A DNA stretch of 64,000 nucleotides from Pseudarthrobacter chlorophenolicus (GTDB lineage Bacteria; Actinomycetota; Actinomycetes; Actinomycetales; Micrococcaceae). This document shows positions 24,847 through 35,390 of this stretch, piece after piece. The stretch spans positions 1 to 64,000 of the forward strand of contig NZ_JZTW01000012.1 of assembly GCF_000962805.1 (NCBI RefSeq), in the 5' to 3' direction. The translations under genes were made by a program, and so were the position numbers. The first letter of the stretch is position 1, and each line of letters begins with the position of its first letter. The notes under the pieces are model-generated. The model was not told the DNA's origin. It made no database searches and saw only the letters and a list, made by a program, of their open reading frames with translations.

Positions 24847-26265
24847 TCAGAGGTACCGGGACGCGAGCTCCCGGTACCTGGCCAGCACCCCGCCGTCGTC
24901 TGTTTCCCCGGGGAGTTCGACGGCGTCGCGCGTCCACTGCGGGAAGCGTCCGGTAAGTGCCGCTACGGCCTGGCGGGCAGCGCCATCGGCGACGTATTCG
25001 CCCGGACTGGGGACGGCCACGGGGAGCCCCAGCAGCCGGGCCGCCGCTTGCTGTACGGCCGCTGACTGGGCCCCGCCACCCACCAGGAGGATCCGCTTGG
25101 CTTCCACTCCCTGGTCCTCCAGAGCTGCCAGTCCGTCGGCGAGGGAGCAGATCACCCCTTCGACGGCGGCGCGCGCCAGGTTCTCCGGCGTGTAGTTAGT
25201 CCGGGTGATGCCGTGCAGGGAACCACTTGCGTCGGGCAGGTTGGGGGTGCGCTCACCGTCGAAGTAGGGGACCAGGGTCAGGCCGCCGGCCCCCGGTTCC
25301 GCGGACAGGGCAAGGTTGTTGAACTCTTCAAGGTTGACGCCAAGCAACGCGGCGGTGGCGTCGAAGACGCGGGTGGCGTTCAGCGTGCAGACCAGCGGCA
25401 GGTAGTGGCCCGCAGCGTCGGCAAATCCGGCCACGAGTCCCGAGGCGTCGGACGTCGGGGTATCCGACACCGCGAACACGGTGCCGGAGGTGCCCAGCGA
25501 CATCACGACGTCGCCCAGCGCGGCGCCGGCACCGAGGGCGGCCGCCGCGTTGTCGCCCGCGCCTGCTGCGAGCAGGCTTCCGGCCGGCGTCCGGCCCGCT
25601 GCCTCCAACGGGCCAAGGACCCGCGGCAGTGTTGGTGCGTGGCCGAGCGATGCGGTCAGGTCGTCCGGAAGGTATGTGCCCTCCGCCGTCGAGTAGTACC
25701 CGGTGCCTGAAGCGTCGGAGCGGTCCGTCACCAGCGCATCAAGCCCTTCCGTGCCGCTCCCCGGCCCGTACCCGGCCAGGCGCCAGGTCAGCCAGTCGTG
25801 GGGGAGGCAGACTGCGGCAACCCGGGCTGCGTTCTCCGGCTCATTTTCCCTGAGCCAGTGCAGCTTGGTCAGCGTCAGGGACGCTACCGGGACTGTCCCG
25901 GTGGCCTGCGCCCAGTAGCGGGCGCCGGCGGCAGCATCGCCGTCGCCCGCCGTTTTGATGAGGTCCGCGGCGGCGCCGGCGCTTCGCGTGTCGTTCCAGA
26001 GAAGCGCCGGCCGGACCACTTCGCCACCGCTGTCCAGGCAGACCATGCCGTGCTGCTGGCCGCCTACCGAGATGGCAGCGACGTCGTCGAGCCCGTCCGC
26101 CTGGCCGATGGCCTCCTGCAGGGCAGTCCACCAGTGGTCCGGGTGAATCTCAGTGCCGTCGGGGTGCGATGCCCGTCCTTGGCGGATCAGTGCACCGGTG
26201 TCCGCGTCGCGGATCACCACTTTGCAGGACTGTGTGGAGCTGTCTATTCCGGCAACTAATGGCAT
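24847..26265 (-). CDS. xylB: Xylulokinase
   Basis: A 472-residue FGGY-family kinase that phosphorylates D-xylulose to xylulose 5-phosphate. The ATP/sugar motifs are [49 protein letters not shown] and [11 protein letters not shown], and the C-terminal [20 protein letters not shown] is the FGGY signature region. The MSLGTSG and QQHGMV segments point to xylulose. I chose ATG at 26265 ([11 protein letters not shown]); the longer frame from 26313 is less likely. It follows xylA by 93 bases containing a hairpin, and converges with the isomerase gene. Confidence 0.94.
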   Translation of the reverse strand: MPLVAGIDSSTQSCKVVIRDADTGALIRQGRASHPDGTEIHPDHWWTALQEAIGQADGLDDVAAISVGGQQHGMVCLDSGGEVVRPALLWNDTRSAGAAADLIKTAGDGDAAAGARYWAQATGTVPVASLTLTKLHWLRENEPENAARVAAVCLPHDWLTWRLAGYGPGSGTEGLDALVTDRSDASGTGYYSTAEGTYLPDDLTASLGHAPTLPRVLGPLEAAGRTPAGSLLAAGAGDNAAAALGAGAALGDVVMSLGTSGTVFAVSDTPTSDASGLVAGFADAAGHYLPLVCTLNATRVFDATAALLGVNLEEFNNLALSAEPGAGGLTLVPYFDGERTPNLPDASGSLHGITRTNYTPENLARAAVEGVICSLADGLAALEDQGVEAKRILLVGGGAQSAAVQQAAARLLGLPVAVPSPGEYVADGAARQAVAALTGRFPQWTRDAVELPGETDDGGVLARYRELASRYL

Positions 26266-26292
26266 GGAATGCTTCTTTTCTGGAGAAACGCC

Positions 26293-26325
26293 GTCGCCAC
26301 CCGCACATGACATGGGGGCGGCGAC
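26293..26325 (-). promoter_or_regulatory. Hairpin between xylA and xylB
   Basis: GTCGCC (26293-26298) and GGCGAC (26320-26325), with inner CCC/GGG pairing, can form a stem in the xylA-xylB spacer. On the minus strand it is followed by only three T residues, so it may be a partial attenuator or stability element that sets the ratio of isomerase to kinase. Confidence 0.4.
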
Positions 26326-26358
26326 AGCGGCTGACTATTTTAGAAAGGCGGCTGGGAG

Positions 26359-27546
26359 TTAGCGGGCGTTGAGGAGGTGCTCGATGGCGAGCTGGTTGAG
26401 CCGGACGAAGGCGAAGGAGCGTTCGGCGGCCTTGTCGGCGTCGAAGTCTTCAAAGGATGCGGCGTCCGCGAGCAGGTCGGCGGTGCTTTCTCCTGCGCCC
26501 AGGGTGGACTCACCGAGTTCGAAGACGCCGGAGGCTTTGAGCGCTTCCTGAACCTGGGGATCGGCGCGGAAGGCCAGGGCTCGTTCCTTCAGCAGCAGGT
26601 ACATGGCCATGTTTGCCTTGGCGGATTCCCAGACGCCGTCATAGCCGTCGGTACGGGAGGGCTTGTAGTCGAAGTGGCGGGGGCCGTCATAGGTTGGGCC
26701 TCCGCCCGGAAAGCCGTTCTCGAGCAGGTCGACGGTGAAGAAAGCGCTGGTCAGGTCGCCGTGGCCGAACACCAGGTCCTGGTCGTACTTGATGCCACGC
26801 TGGCCGTTGAGGTCTATGTGGAAGAGCTTGCCGGCCCACAGCGCCTGGGCGATGCCGTGGGTAAAGTTCAGGCCTGCCATCTGCTCGTGCCCGGTCTCCG
26901 GGTTCAGGCCCACAATGTCGCCGTGTTCCAGCTGGGCGATGAAGGCCAGGCCGTGGCCCACCGTGGGCAGGAAGATGTCGCCGCGGGGTTCGTTGGGCTT
27001 GGGTTCGAGGGCGATGCGGAGGTTGTAGCCCTTCTCCTTGATGTAGCCGGCGGCAGTGTCCACGCCTTCCTTCATGCGGTCCAGTGCGGCTGCCAGGTCC
27101 TTGGAGCCGTCGTATTCGCTGCCTTCGCGGCCGCCCCACATGACGAACGTTTCGGCTCCGAGTTCGGCAGCAAGGTCGATGTTGCGCAGGACCTTGGACA
27201 GTGCGAAACGGCGGATGGAACGGTCGTTGGAGGTAAAGCCGCCGTCCTTGAACACCGGGTGGCTGAACAGGTTGGTGGTGACCATGGGGACCTTGAGGCC
27301 TGTGTCAGCCAGAGCCGCGCGGAAGTTCTTGAGGATCAGTTCGCGCTCGGAGGCGGGAGCATCGAAGGGAACCAGATCGTTGTCGTGGAAGGTGATGCCG
27401 TAAGCGCCGAGGTCCGCCAGCTTATGGACGGCTTCCACCGGGTCGAGGGCCGCACGGGTGGCCACGCCGAACGGGTCGGCGCCGGTCCAGCCCACCGTCC
27501 AAAGGCCAAAGGTGAACTTGTCGGCAGGGCTGGGCGAGAGAGTCAT
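26359..27546 (-). CDS. xylA: Xylose isomerase
   Basis: A 395-residue class I (actinobacterial length) xylose isomerase that converts D-xylose to D-xylulose with two divalent metals. [17 protein letters not shown] opens the protein. [13 protein letters not shown] contains the catalytic histidine and aspartate, [16 protein letters not shown] the conserved tryptophan region, and [19 protein letters not shown] the metal-1 glutamate and lysine. [16 protein letters not shown] and [22 protein letters not shown] carry further metal ligands. It heads the xylA-xylB operon and is divergent from a ROK repressor, with a likely operator between them. Confidence 0.97.
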   Translation of the reverse strand: MTLSPSPADKFTFGLWTVGWTGADPFGVATRAALDPVEAVHKLADLGAYGITFHDNDLVPFDAPASERELILKNFRAALADTGLKVPMVTTNLFSHPVFKDGGFTSNDRSIRRFALSKVLRNIDLAAELGAETFVMWGGREGSEYDGSKDLAAALDRMKEGVDTAAGYIKEKGYNLRIALEPKPNEPRGDIFLPTVGHGLAFIAQLEHGDIVGLNPETGHEQMAGLNFTHGIAQALWAGKLFHIDLNGQRGIKYDQDLVFGHGDLTSAFFTVDLLENGFPGGGPTYDGPRHFDYKPSRTDGYDGVWESAKANMAMYLLLKERALAFRADPQVQEALKASGVFELGESTLGAGESTADLLADAASFEDFDADKAAERSFAFVRLNQLAIEHLLNAR

Positions 27547-27588
27547 GATGCGTCCTTGCGATCGATGGTCCGCGATGTGCGGATCTTT

Positions 27589-27605
27589 AGTTTATTGCCT
27601 GAACT
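27589..27605. promoter_or_regulatory. Putative xylose-repressor operator between xylA and the ROK gene
   Basis: AGTTTA (27589-27594) and TGAACT (27600-27605) form an inverted repeat with one mismatch around TTGCC in a locally AT-rich stretch. TTGCCT (27595-27600) and TAGGCT (27619-27624), 18 bases apart, could be the ROK promoter, whose -35 lies inside the repeat. On the minus strand the TAAACT in it could serve as the xylA -10. Confidence 0.62.
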
Positions 27606-27689
27606 TTATGTCCGGACGTAGGCTGGGGTCAAGGGTCCGGCGTTGCGGACCACCAGTTTTCTAGGGCGGGATCCGCAGCGAGGAGTGCC

Positions 27690-28919
27690 ATGAGGTTGCC
27701 TGTTCCGGCTCCGCCTCCCCACGGGCCAGCGGCCCCGGGGAGCATGGGCGATGTGCGCAGGAGCAACCTGTCCCTGGTCCTCGGTGCCATCGCGGGTGCG
27801 CCCCGGGGCGCATTTCCCACCCGGGCCCAGGTTTCTGCCGCCACCGGCCTGACCAAGGCATCGGTCTCCAGCATGGTGATGGACCTTCTCGATGCAGGCC
27901 TGGTGCGCGAAGTCGGACTCAACGCGCGGGGGGAACGCGGCCGGCCCGGGGTGGGCCTGGACCTGAACACCATGCGGGCCGTGATGGGTATGGAAATCAA
28001 CGTCGACTACATAGCCGCCGGTGTGATGGATTTGTCCGGGAGTGTCGTGTTCCTGGAGGTCCGGGAACGCGACAACCGGGAAAGCCAGCCGGAAACCGTC
28101 CTTGAGGCGCTGGCTGTCCTGGCGGCCAAAGCGCGAAGTGACGCGGGGGAGCGGGGCGTGGAAATCCTCGGTGGCGGCCTCGCCGTGCCCGGGCTGGTGG
28201 GCCCCGGAGGGGCGGGCATCCTGACCGCCCCGAACCTGGGGTGGACCGACGTCGAACTTGACCTTGCTGCCTTACTTCCGGAAGTGCCGCTGGCCACCGC
28301 ACTGTTCAATGAAGCCAATGCTGCAGCTTTGGCTGAACTCCGGCACAGGCCCGGCAACGACGCCGACTTCCTGTTCGTCTCCGGTGAAGTGGGCGTTGGT
28401 GGCGGCCTGGTCCTGGGCGGCGAACTCTTCACTGGGGCCGCCGGCCACGCAGGCGAGGTAGGACACGTGGTGGTGGACCCGGGAGGAAAGAGTTGCTCGT
28501 GCGGCGGGACGGGCTGCCTGGAAACAGTTGCCGGCCAGGATGCGATATTTGCTGCCGCGGGCGTGCAGAGTGTCGGCGAGAGCCGCTCCGCCGCCATGGG
28601 CAGACTCGTTGCAGCGCTCGCCGCTGGGGACGCCCGGGCGATATCCGCCGTCGAACGTGCGGGCACCTATTTGGGCGTTGCCCTGGCATCAGCCGCGCGG
28701 GTGGTGGACATCGGATCGGTGGTGCTCGGCGGACACTTTGCCGTCCTTGATCAGTGGATGCACGCGCCGCTGCTGCGGAGCCTTTCCACCTACGCGCCAG
28801 GAAAGCTGGCCGCTGAGCATGTTGTCACCTCCGCAGTGGGTGAGGAGGGCGCGCTCCTGGGCGCCGCAGGAAGTGTCCTGCGCTCACTGGTGGATGCGCC
28901 CCACTTGCTGCAGAGGTAG
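27690..28919 (+). CDS. xylR: ROK-family repressor, probable xylose repressor
   Basis: A 409-residue ROK regulator. The N-terminal winged helix includes TRAQVSAATGLTKASVSSMVMDLLDAGLV. The sugar-kinase-like domain follows with EINVDYIAAGVMDLSG, GGGLAVPGLVGPGG and GEVGVGGGLVLGGELFTGAAGHAGEVGH. The zinc motif CSCGGTGCLE is intact, but regulators of this type do not phosphorylate sugar. ATG at 27690 has GAGGAG upstream. Divergence from xylA-xylB with a palindrome between them supports repression of the xyl operon relieved by xylose. The first 18 residues are Pro-rich. Confidence 0.88.
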   Translation: MRLPVPAPPPHGPAAPGSMGDVRRSNLSLVLGAIAGAPRGAFPTRAQVSAATGLTKASVSSMVMDLLDAGLVREVGLNARGERGRPGVGLDLNTMRAVMGMEINVDYIAAGVMDLSGSVVFLEVRERDNRESQPETVLEALAVLAAKARSDAGERGVEILGGGLAVPGLVGPGGAGILTAPNLGWTDVELDLAALLPEVPLATALFNEANAAALAELRHRPGNDADFLFVSGEVGVGGGLVLGGELFTGAAGHAGEVGHVVVDPGGKSCSCGGTGCLETVAGQDAIFAAAGVQSVGESRSAAMGRLVAALAAGDARAISAVERAGTYLGVALASAARVVDIGSVVLGGHFAVLDQWMHAPLLRSLSTYAPGKLAAEHVVTSAVGEEGALLGAAGSVLRSLVDAPHLLQR

Positions 28920-29084
28920 GACTGATCCGGGGCAAGGATCCCCACGGGGCGGCCGGGGGACACGGAAGCGACAGTTGCGCCCGTGCTGGCCCTCGACTGA
29001 TTTCGGGAATGTATTATCCACTTGGTGTGGGTCTCCACGTCAACGTTTTGGGGCGGGCGGTGGCGCCGGAAAGAACACGGATCG

Positions 29085-30119
29085 ATGCATCAGAATCAGT
29101 CGGAGTACGTCTCCGCGCACGCAGTACAGGAGTATGGCTCAGCTCCAATTGTCAGCAGCAGGTCCTTCGTCGCCACGTGGCTCTTTGCCCTGTTCCTGGG
29201 TGGCGTGGGCGCGGACCGGTTCTACCTCGGCCGGACCGGCACGGCGACAGCAAAGCTGCTCACCCTGGGCGGATTTGGGGTCTGGACGCTGGTGGACCTT
29301 GTCCTGGTGCTGGCGAACAGGCAAACCGACGCTCTCGGGCTTCCCGTTCGCGGCTACGGGCGCCATAAGGTACCCGCGTTTGTGGTTACCGGTGTCGTTG
29401 TCGTTCTGAACTTCGTTGCCGCAGCGGTTGCAGGGGTGATCTTCTTTGTTGCAGCCCTGCACGCATCTGCAACGCCGGCACCTGGCAGCGCGCATGCTGA
29501 GTCCGCCTTGGTGTCGCCGCCTGTGCCGACCCATGGCCCGATGGGCCAGTTCACCACGGTGGCCACCCAGACCGTAACAGGTTTCGGGTCAGACCGCGTG
29601 ACCACCCTGGAGCTTGACGGGCTGCCGGCTGTGGTGACCTTCCGGTGCGACGACTGCACCGGCAGCACAGTGCTGCGGGCCAACGGACTTGATGGCGCTC
29701 TGGTTGATGCCAACGGACCATATCTCGGGGAACACCTAATCGACATTTTCGATGGATCCGTCACTGATGAATTCGAGGTAACGGCGGCTGGTAACTGGTC
29801 CCTGACGGTGCGGGATCTGTCAGACATCACGGCATGGGATGGCCGCGTCGAAGGCCGCGGTGATGCCGTGTTGTATCTCGATACCGAGGGAACCGAGGTC
29901 GCCCTCACCAATGGCGGTGAAGGCCGCTTTGTTGTGTGGGGGTTTGGTGCTGAGCTCACCGAAGTCCCCGTCGAAACCACGGGCAAATTCTCCGGCACAG
30001 TGAAGCTCACCACCCCGGGGTATGTCCAGATCATCTCCGACGGTGATTGGGCGGTGGACCCCGCCCCGGTCCCGCAGGCAGGAGTGGTCTCGCTTAGCGC
30101 GGCGAACCTGCGGGATTAG
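29085..30119 (+). CDS. TM2 domain-containing membrane protein
   Basis: A 344-residue protein. After about 25 polar residues come the TM2 helices: SFVATWLFALFLGGVGADRFYLGR with the conserved GADRFYLG, then LLTLGGFGVWTLVDLVLVL. A third hydrophobic segment (VVTGVVVVLNFVAAAVAGVIFF) leads to an extracytoplasmic part of about 200 residues made of beta-rich repeats, with one CDDC pair. Its role is unknown; TM2 proteins are linked to envelope processes. ATG at 29085 has GGAAAG eleven bases upstream. GTG at 29025 lies seven bases after TATTAT (29012-29017) and is an alternative leaderless start adding 20 residues. Confidence 0.82.
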   Translation: MHQNQSEYVSAHAVQEYGSAPIVSSRSFVATWLFALFLGGVGADRFYLGRTGTATAKLLTLGGFGVWTLVDLVLVLANRQTDALGLPVRGYGRHKVPAFVVTGVVVVLNFVAAAVAGVIFFVAALHASATPAPGSAHAESALVSPPVPTHGPMGQFTTVATQTVTGFGSDRVTTLELDGLPAVVTFRCDDCTGSTVLRANGLDGALVDANGPYLGEHLIDIFDGSVTDEFEVTAAGNWSLTVRDLSDITAWDGRVEGRGDAVLYLDTEGTEVALTNGGEGRFVVWGFGAELTEVPVETTGKFSGTVKLTTPGYVQIISDGDWAVDPAPVPQAGVVSLSAANLRD

Positions 30120-30194
30120 TGGGCTGGGAAGCACCGCCCCCAGCGTTCAGAAGGACGAAATCACATGACCGGAGTCCTGCCGCTGGTTAAGCAC

Positions 30195-30234
30195 AGCGGT
30201 CCTGGCCTGCGGGTGCAGGCCAGGACCGCTTTTC
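30195..30234. terminator. Hairpin terminator between the TM2 gene and tRNA-Arg
   Basis: AGCGGTCCTGGCCTGC and its complement form a 16-bp stem followed by TTTT on the plus strand. It ends the TM2 transcript and lies just downstream of the minus-strand tRNA-Arg, so it may serve both. Confidence 0.85.
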
Positions 30235-30236
30235 GG

Positions 30237-30309
30237 TGCCCCAGGAGGGAATCGAACCCCCGACCGGCGGATTAGAAGGCCGCTGCTCTATCCCCTGAGC
30301 TACTGAGGC
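30237..30309 (-). tRNA. tRNA-Arg (anticodon TCT)
   Basis: The minus strand gives a 73-nt cloverleaf. The acceptor GCCTCAG pairs with CTGGGGC, the D arm has GCTC/GAGC, the anticodon loop is CTTCTAA with anticodon TCT, and the T arm is GGGTTCGATTCCC-like. The anticodon stem GCGGC/TCCGC has a C-T mismatch at the pair next to the loop (31-39). CCA is not encoded. Confidence 0.92.
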
Positions 30310-30516
30310 ATCCGGTCTCCGGCCTCTCGGCCAGTGCCTCAAAAAGTTTACCCTGCCCCGGGTCCCGGTGCCGTCATCGGCAGGTGACTCTCCCTCCACA
30401 GCCGGCTGCGCCGGTGCCTTATGCACATAGCCCAACTTGCCTTTCCTGCCTGCCGTCTGGCGGCGCCATGCTGGTACTGCCTGCAACGGCACCACCATTG
30501 AGACAGGACGTGAAAG

Positions 30517-31071
30517 ATGAAAGACCTAATGACCATCCGTGGCTTCGTGGCCACGGATGTAACGAGTTCCACCACCGGGCGGGGCACCGCGAAAGCATCC
30601 TTCCGCGTAGGGGTTACCTCGCGCCGCTTCGATGAGTCCGCCAAGGCCTGGGTGGACGAGCACACCAACTGGTTTACCGTCCACGGCTACCGCCAACTTG
30701 CCGGGACCATCGGGTGCAGCATCAGGAAGGGCCAGCCGGTCATCGTGGTCGGGAAACTGAAGCTCAGCACCTGGGAGAAGGACGGGCGTGTCTACCATTC
30801 GACAGTCATCTACGCCGATGCTGTGGGCCACGACCTTTCCCTCGGCTCGGCAAACTTCACCCGCACCTCGTCCAGGCCCTCGCTGTCACTGGTGGAGCCG
30901 CCCGCCGTACCCGACGACCCCCAGTCAGCCATGGGCCCGTCCCAGGGCGAGCCGGAAGACGACGACTTCGACCATCCCGACGACGAAGCCCAGCAGGCCG
31001 TTGTCATCGAGGATAGTAACGGCGACCTCGCTTCCCTCGACCTCGAAACGGGGGAACTCGCCGAAGTCTAG
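30517..31071 (+). CDS. ssb: Single-stranded DNA-binding protein, tail-less paralogue
   Basis: A 184-residue OB-fold protein. The first 110 residues follow the SSB pattern: MTIRGFVATDVTSSTTGRGTAKASFRVGVTSRRF, WFTVHGYRQLAGTIGCSIRKGQPVIVVGKLKLSTW. The remainder is acidic and low-complexity (DDDFDHPDDEAQ) and ends DLETGELAEV, not in the DDDIPF-like tip through which housekeeping SSB recruits partners. It is therefore probably a second SSB, as in DNA uptake or a specialised role, while the main ssb lies elsewhere (inference). ATG at 30517 has ACAGGAC upstream. It stands alone between tRNA-Arg and a lipoprotein gene. Confidence 0.87.
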   Translation: MKDLMTIRGFVATDVTSSTTGRGTAKASFRVGVTSRRFDESAKAWVDEHTNWFTVHGYRQLAGTIGCSIRKGQPVIVVGKLKLSTWEKDGRVYHSTVIYADAVGHDLSLGSANFTRTSSRPSLSLVEPPAVPDDPQSAMGPSQGEPEDDDFDHPDDEAQQAVVIEDSNGDLASLDLETGELAEV

Positions 31072-31278
31072 GGCCCATCAGAGTTCAGCGTCCTGCCAGT
31101 CCCGGGCGGGCGGAACGCGGCACCCCCCGGCTGCATTCCGTCCGCCCGCCACATGCCGCCGCCATGCAGCGGGAGCCCGTAGCCGGATATGGCGAGCCCT
31201 ACCAGCCAGTGGACCGTCGGACACCGCCATGTCCTCGCCGCGCCCTTACGGCGGCCTGGCACATGGCAGAATGGCACC

Positions 31279-31815
31279 ATGCGGCACTCTGGAACCTCCC
31301 GTCTCACGGCAATAACGGGAGCAGCGTTGGTGCTGCTTTTATCGGGGTGCGTTAGTGGCCCTTCCCCAGCCGTCTCCGGCGGGGACAACCCGGCCGTGGA
31401 CCAGCAGGCACAGAGCCAGCCGGCTGCGGAACAGCAGGCAGGAAGCACCCCGCCCTCCGCCTCGCCGGAAGCAGCGGCCACGCAAAGCGGACCGGCGCTG
31501 GCCACCACTTCTGACACGGACAAGGCCGCCACCGAAGCCATGAAACGCACCGTTACCCAGAGCCTTACCGGGTTGGCCGCGGGCACGCCAAAACCCGCCA
31601 CTGCACAGGTCACCGAGGTGCTGACAGCGGCTGGTATCGCCCCGGCAGTGCTTCAGGTATCGCAGAGCCGGACACCAACAGGGCTGGAGGCTGATGCCAT
31701 CGAAGCCGCCGTGCTGCAGGGGAAGGATTGCGTGATCGGCCAGGTCCGCGAAGGGTCCGTCACCGTAACGGTCCTTCCCGTTCTCGCGAGCGGCAAGTGC
31801 TTCGTGGGGTCATGA
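31279..31815 (+). CDS. Lipoprotein of unknown function (DUF6993-like)
   Basis: A 178-residue exported protein. MRHSGTSRLTAITGAALVLLLSGC is a lipoprotein signal with lipobox LLSGC, so it should be anchored outside the membrane. A 60-residue Ala/Gln/Pro/Ser linker leads to a globular domain of about 90 residues (KRTVTQSLTGLAAG, GKDCVIGQVREGSVTVTVLPVLASGKCFVG) with two cysteines that may pair. It resembles the DUF6993 family; I am only moderately sure of that name. ATG at 31279 is six bases after CAGAAT (31267-31272), a leaderless arrangement. Confidence 0.8.
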   Translation: MRHSGTSRLTAITGAALVLLLSGCVSGPSPAVSGGDNPAVDQQAQSQPAAEQQAGSTPPSASPEAAATQSGPALATTSDTDKAATEAMKRTVTQSLTGLAAGTPKPATAQVTEVLTAAGIAPAVLQVSQSRTPTGLEADAIEAAVLQGKDCVIGQVREGSVTVTVLPVLASGKCFVGS

Positions 31816-31876
31816 GGCCGGTGGCCCCTCCAACGCAAATGTGAGTTATGCCCGCCAACCCACTAGATTTGGAACC

Positions 31877-33559
<1,683 letters not shown>

Positions 33560-33591
33560 GTCATGCGCCGGGGCCGCGGCCCCGGGCACAA

Positions 33592-33635
33592 AGAGGCCGG
33601 CGCGGGTGGACTATGGTCCACCTGCGCCGGCCTCT
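33592..33635. terminator. Bidirectional hairpin between ettA and tesB
   Basis: AGAGGCCGGCGC pairs with its near-complement and an inner GGTGGAC/GTCCACC extends the stem. It lies between two convergent genes and lacks a long T run. Confidence 0.75.
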
Positions 33636-33682
33636 GCCATGCGGTGAAGCCCCCAAGGGGCGAAAAGCCGGGCTGCCAGGCC

Positions 33683-34663
33683 CTAAGCCCGGCCGGCCTT
33701 ACGGAGCTGGTGCTCCAGCATCTTGGACTGGACGGCCCCCGCTACCTTGCTTTTCAGGTCCGAGGGCACGCGGACCATGCCCTCCTGGGCGACGGACGCA
33801 ACGTGCTGGCCGGCCCGGTTGAAGATCTTTCCTGTCGCCAGGCCCCGGGCTGACTGGGCACTCGGTGATTCCTGAACGTAGAGCAGCCACTCGTCCACGC
33901 GGGCCGGGCGGTGCCACCACATGGCGTGGTCCAGGCTGGCCACGTTCATGCCTGGCGTAATCCAGCTGAGGCCGTGGCGCCGCAGGATGGATTCCAGCAG
34001 CGTGTAGTCGCTGGCGTAGGCAAGGGCAGCACGGTGCAGGTTCGGGTTGTCCGGCATGGGGCCGAAAGTCTTCATCCATACGGCGTTGGTGGCCTCTTTC
34101 CCGCCCGACGCCGAAACATAGAGCGGGGGATTGACATGCCGGATGTCGAACGGCCGCTCGTAGGCCCAGTGCCGTGCCACGGGGTGGTCGAACTTCCCCA
34201 GCAGGTCTGCCGTGGTGGGAAGGGTCTCGGGGTCGGGGATTCCGGCCGGCATCGCCGACTCGTGCTCGATGCCTTCATCCTCAGTCTGGAAGGACGCGAT
34301 CATCGACAGGATGGGCGTGCCTTCCTGGTAGGCGTGGACCCGCCGGGCGGAGAATGACCGGCCGTCCCGGAGCCGCTGGACACCAAACGTAATGGGCTTG
34401 TTGGCGTCGCCGGGCCGGAGGAAGTACCCGTGCATGGAGTGGACGGCGCGGTCCTCCTCCACCGTCCTCGTGGCCGCGACGAGCGACTGTGCCAGCACCT
34501 GCCCGCCGAACACCCTGTGGTGCGGCTGCTGCTGGGACGGGCCAAGGAAGATATCTTCGTCCGTCCGCGCGCCTTCCAGCTCGCCCAGGTCCAGGAGTTT
34601 GATGAGCGACGACGTGGGGTCGCCGCCGGGAAGAGCCAGGATTCCGGCTTCGGCTTCAGTCAT
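33683..34663 (-). CDS. tesB: Acyl-CoA thioesterase II
   Basis: A 326-residue double-hotdog thioesterase that hydrolyses medium- and long-chain acyl-CoA. The first hotdog has HRVFGGQVLAQSLVAA and HGYFLRPGDANKPI. The second has ALAYASDYTLLESILRRHG with the catalytic aspartate, and SLDHAMWWHRPARVDEWLLY with the conserved His-Ala-Met-Trp region; GRIF appears as ATGKIFNRAGQHVASVAQEG. The ATG start is leaderless-like, with TAGAGT on the minus strand (34675-34670) six bases upstream. It is divergent from a conserved gene of unknown function. Confidence 0.95.
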   Translation of the reverse strand: MTEAEAGILALPGGDPTSSLIKLLDLGELEGARTDEDIFLGPSQQQPHHRVFGGQVLAQSLVAATRTVEEDRAVHSMHGYFLRPGDANKPITFGVQRLRDGRSFSARRVHAYQEGTPILSMIASFQTEDEGIEHESAMPAGIPDPETLPTTADLLGKFDHPVARHWAYERPFDIRHVNPPLYVSASGGKEATNAVWMKTFGPMPDNPNLHRAALAYASDYTLLESILRRHGLSWITPGMNVASLDHAMWWHRPARVDEWLLYVQESPSAQSARGLATGKIFNRAGQHVASVAQEGMVRVPSDLKSKVAGAVQSKMLEHQLRKAGRA

Positions 34664-34726
34664 GGTCTGACTCTAGACGGACCCCCGGCACCGCTCAAAC
34701 AAGGCGCAGCCGGTAGTGTTCTAGGT

Positions 34727-35386
34727 GTGTCTGATCTTCTTACTTCGTCCTTCCGCTTCGCCGACCCGCGGGATCTTGCCGACCTGAAGACCTTTGCGAC
34801 CCGCGCCAAAGCGATTGACGACGGCGCGATCCGGCTGCAGGCTGCCGGTTCCGTGTTGGCAGCCTACGTCTGCGTGCTGCGGCCGCGGACCCTGGGCGAA
34901 GCCACCCCCACCATCCTTGGCTTGCGCACCATGGAGCTGGCCGCGCCGTCGGAAACCGATGTCACCGTGCCGCTGGCAGCGGTCCTGGACCGGCTGGCCC
35001 GGGCAGGCGCGGACGACGTCGAACTGCCGGTTCCGCCCACCACCGTCACCGAATCGTGGACGGGCGTGGGTGCCCCCCGGGGTGGTTGGGAGCTGCTGGG
35101 TTCAGTTGCTGACGCGGAGCTTAAGTCCGCCGCGGAGGCCGGCATTGGCGAGGTGGCCGGCGCCGTGCCCAACAATCCCGGAGCACTGATGGTGAACAAC
35201 GCCCGCGCAGCGGTGTGGGGCCGGGAACTGGACTCCACCGGGCTGCCGGCCGGTGCTGCGTTTGCCGCCCTGGCCCTGGGCTTCCTCGCCGACGGCGACC
35301 AGAAGCTTTACCGGGCAGGCCGCTGGTTCCGCCTCTCCGGCAGCCGCGGCCACGTCCTGGCCCGGACCGGCAGCGGACTTCTCTAG
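34727..35386 (+). CDS. Conserved hypothetical protein
   Basis: A 219-residue soluble protein that I do not recognise. The N-terminal part is helical (DPRDLADLKTFATRAKAIDDGAIRLQ), followed by a beta-rich region (VLAAYVCVLRP, TILGLRTMELAAP). The C-terminal half holds the conserved-looking VNNARAAVWGRELDSTGLPAGAAFAALALGFL and YRAGRWFRLSGSRGHVLAR. There is no signal peptide or membrane helix. GTG at 34727 follows TAGTGT (34714-34719) by seven bases, a leaderless layout, and the gene diverges from tesB. Micrococcales-wide conservation is my impression only. Confidence 0.75.
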   Translation: MSDLLTSSFRFADPRDLADLKTFATRAKAIDDGAIRLQAAGSVLAAYVCVLRPRTLGEATPTILGLRTMELAAPSETDVTVPLAAVLDRLARAGADDVELPVPPTTVTESWTGVGAPRGGWELLGSVADAELKSAAEAGIGEVAGAVPNNPGALMVNNARAAVWGRELDSTGLPAGAAFAALALGFLADGDQKLYRAGRWFRLSGSRGHVLARTGSGLL

Positions 35387-35390
35387 CCCG

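Noticed and set aside
30164..30274. 36-codon ORF after the TM2 gene with AGAAGGA upstream
   Set aside because: It reads through the terminator hairpin into the tRNA-Arg region and its product is determined by those structures.
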